Positions 34,557-35,634 of a stretch of 35,634 bases of DNA are shown here, in pieces. The notes beneath the pieces are model-generated. The model did no database searches and was not told the DNA's origin. It worked only from the letters and a program-made list of their open reading frames with translations. Every line of letters begins with the position of its first letter. The stretch's first letter is position 1. This DNA is from Chitinophagales bacterium (GTDB taxonomy: Bacteria; Bacteroidota; Bacteroidia; Chitinophagales; LD1): the NCBI GenBank assembly GCA_025057415.1, contig JANWXI010000019.1, positions 1-35,634 on the forward strand. The letters run 5' to 3'. A program made the translations under genes and the position numbers.

Positions 34557-35438
34557 TTATACAGCTACATCAGCAGCAATGTGCGGATGTGGATTGTAAT
34601 TGAGTAACGTAAAATCTTCGTAACGGAAATCGAAGATGTTTTTAACGGAAGGGTTCAGTACCATTTGTGGCAAGGGTCGGGGTTCGCGGCTCAGTTGCAG
34701 GCGTGCCTGCTCCACGTGATTTTTGTAAAGATGTACATCGCCAAAAGTATGAATAAACTCTCCGGGTGCTAAATCGGTAACCTGTGCCACCATCATAGTT
34801 AGTAGTGCATAGGAGGCAATGTTGAAGGGCACGCCTAAAAACAAATCTGCACTGCGTTGATATAGTTGACAGCTCAGTGCACCGTTTGCTACATAAAACT
34901 GGAATAAAGTGTGGCACGGGGGTAATTCCATTGCATCTATATATGGAACATTCCAGGCACTGACAATCAAACGCCTTGAATCGGGATTTTTTTTAATTTG
35001 TTCTATCACTGAGCTAATTTGGTCCACAAAACTTCCGTCGGGCGCCGGCCAACTGCGCCACTGGCGACCATAAATGGGGCCAAGGTCACCCCACTTATCG
35101 GCAAATTCTTTGTCAGAGGCAATGCGCGCGGCAAATTGCTTCATGTCTTCTCCCGCAAACTCCTTGCTTTGGCGGTAACGGTTATAGGGCCAATCATCCC
35201 ATATCCGCACACCGTGTTGACACAAATAACGAATGTTTGTTTCGCCCTTTAAAAACCACAACAGCTCGTGAATGATTGACTTTACGTGCAGCTTCTTGGT
35301 GGTAAGAAGCGGAAACCCCTCTTTCAGGTTAAATCGCATCTGATAGCCAAACACACTGTACGTACCGGTGCCGGTGCGGTCATTCTTCTCAACCCCATGC
35401 TCAAGCACATGGCGTAATAATTCCTGATATTGACGCAT
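34557..35438 (-). CDS. thyA: Thymidylate synthase
   Basis: A 293-residue ThyA that methylates dUMP to dTMP using methylene-tetrahydrofolate. The catalytic Cys175 is in [24 protein letters not shown] (21-31), the substrate loop [11 protein letters not shown] (120-130), [10 protein letters not shown] and [20 protein letters not shown] are all intact. It is longer than the 264-residue E. coli enzyme because of an insert around 84-118, as in Lactobacillus-type enzymes. ATG 35438 is preferred over TTG at 35447, because TTG lies inside a promoter-like box. It heads a three-gene unit with pdxJ and prmC. Confidence 0.96.
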   Translation of the reverse strand: MRQYQELLRHVLEHGVEKNDRTGTGTYSVFGYQMRFNLKEGFPLLTTKKLHVKSIIHELLWFLKGETNIRYLCQHGVRIWDDWPYNRYRQSKEFAGEDMKQFAARIASDKEFADKWGDLGPIYGRQWRSWPAPDGSFVDQISSVIEQIKKNPDSRRLIVSAWNVPYIDAMELPPCHTLFQFYVANGALSCQLYQRSADLFLGVPFNIASYALLTMMVAQVTDLAPGEFIHTFGDVHLYKNHVEQARLQLSREPRPLPQMVLNPSVKNIFDFRYEDFTLLNYNPHPHIAADVAV

Positions 35439-35444
35439 ACTGTG

Positions 35445-35452
35445 CAAAAATA
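35445..35452 (-). promoter_or_regulatory. Possible -7 box immediately before thyA
   Basis: On the minus strand TATTTTTG matches TANNTTTG and lies only 6 nt before the ATG at 35438. Transcription would then start at or next to the start codon. TTG triplets occur 14 and 24 nt upstream rather than at the usual 19-20, so the -33 element is not convincing. Confidence 0.35.
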
Positions 35453-35582
35453 ATTTTTACCCACTTCAATAATTCACAATTGGTGTTGATTATTTTGAAT
35501 TTTACACATGGTCAGCAGCTTACAGCATAAAATATTGAGGTATGCGTATGATTACTCCAGTATAAATTTACAATCTTAATAT

Positions 35583-35604
35583 ACCCTTTTTGTTTGAAAA
35601 GGGT
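35583..35604. terminator. Hairpin at the right edge, possible terminator
   Basis: ACCCTTTT (35583-35590) pairs perfectly with AAAAGGGT (35597-35604) across the loop TGTTTG. The stem itself is A/T-rich on its inner half and flanking sequence is AT-rich on both sides. It could end a gene lying to the right of the window, reading leftwards, or stand in the thyA upstream region. No gene is seen between 35453 and the window end. Confidence 0.35.
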
Positions 35605-35634
35605 TTCTGCAAGATGAAAGCGTAGGAGTTTTAG

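Noticed and set aside
1-35634. tRNA genes, CRISPR array, insertion sequence, phage or toxin-antitoxin genes
   Set aside because: I looked in every gap and saw no cloverleaf, regular spacer-repeat array, transposase or other mobile-element protein.

Overview
The window looks like chromosomal DNA from a member of the phylum Bacteroidota, probably an uncultured or little-studied lineage. The grounds are: -33/-7 promoters of the Bacteroidota type (TTTG, 19 nt, TANNTTTG) upstream of rpsO and atpA; almost no Shine-Dalgarno sequences; a PD40/CarboxypepD_reg/OmpA protein; a DUF4159 protein; a Kdo transferase (so a Gram-negative envelope); and the general sequence character of the housekeeping proteins. 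Coding density is high. I see no tRNA, rRNA, CRISPR array, insertion sequence or prophage.

Layout. (1) 76-3659: gatC (minus) divergent from trpS, then a deoxynucleoside kinase with an unusual lysine/alanine-rich tail, and rarA. (2) 3884-6515: rpsO-pnp on the minus strand, with a terminator hairpin and a long structured leader between them. (3) 6516-7310: a gene-free stretch carrying a 168-bp GC-rich structured repeat (copy A). (4) 7311-13283: atpA-atpG, scpB, a small membrane cytochrome c, a MerR regulator and ettA. (5) 13316-15363: a predicted outer-membrane protein and waaA on the minus strand. (6) 15364-15995: a second gene-free stretch with copy B of the same repeat in inverted orientation. 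(7) 15996-26402: an eleven-gene, tightly packed cell-surface sugar locus: DegT aminotransferase, ugd, UDP-xylose synthase, a WbpD-type acetyltransferase, tviB, rmlB, a WbpP-type epimerase, a CpsB-type PHP phosphatase, rmlC, rmlD and cysQ. (8) 26425-29404: rnr and a YhhQ-type transporter. (9) 29478-32995: PorE-like OmpA protein, rsmE, DUF4159 protein. (10) 32992-35438: thyA-pdxJ-prmC on the minus strand.

How the genes work together. The sugar locus supplies activated sugars: UDP-glucuronate then UDP-xylose; UDP-N-acetylhexosaminuronic acid and its C4 epimer; and dTDP-L-rhamnose. It also contains an aminotransferase/acetyltransferase pair of the kind that makes acetamido sugars. It contains no glycosyltransferase, flippase or polymerase, no RmlA, and no C3 oxidase or isomerase to feed the aminotransferase, so it is a precursor module that must serve genes elsewhere. 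rpsO-pnp and rnr cover ribosome assembly and RNA decay. atpA-atpG encode two F1 subunits without the usual upstream atpH/atpF partners.

The least explained signal is the inverted pair of about 160-bp bipartite, palindrome-rich intergenic repeats, with three additional short GC hairpins beside them. They bracket an 8.4-kb block that starts exactly where the atp operon appears to be split. I did not find a clear new defence or mobile system.
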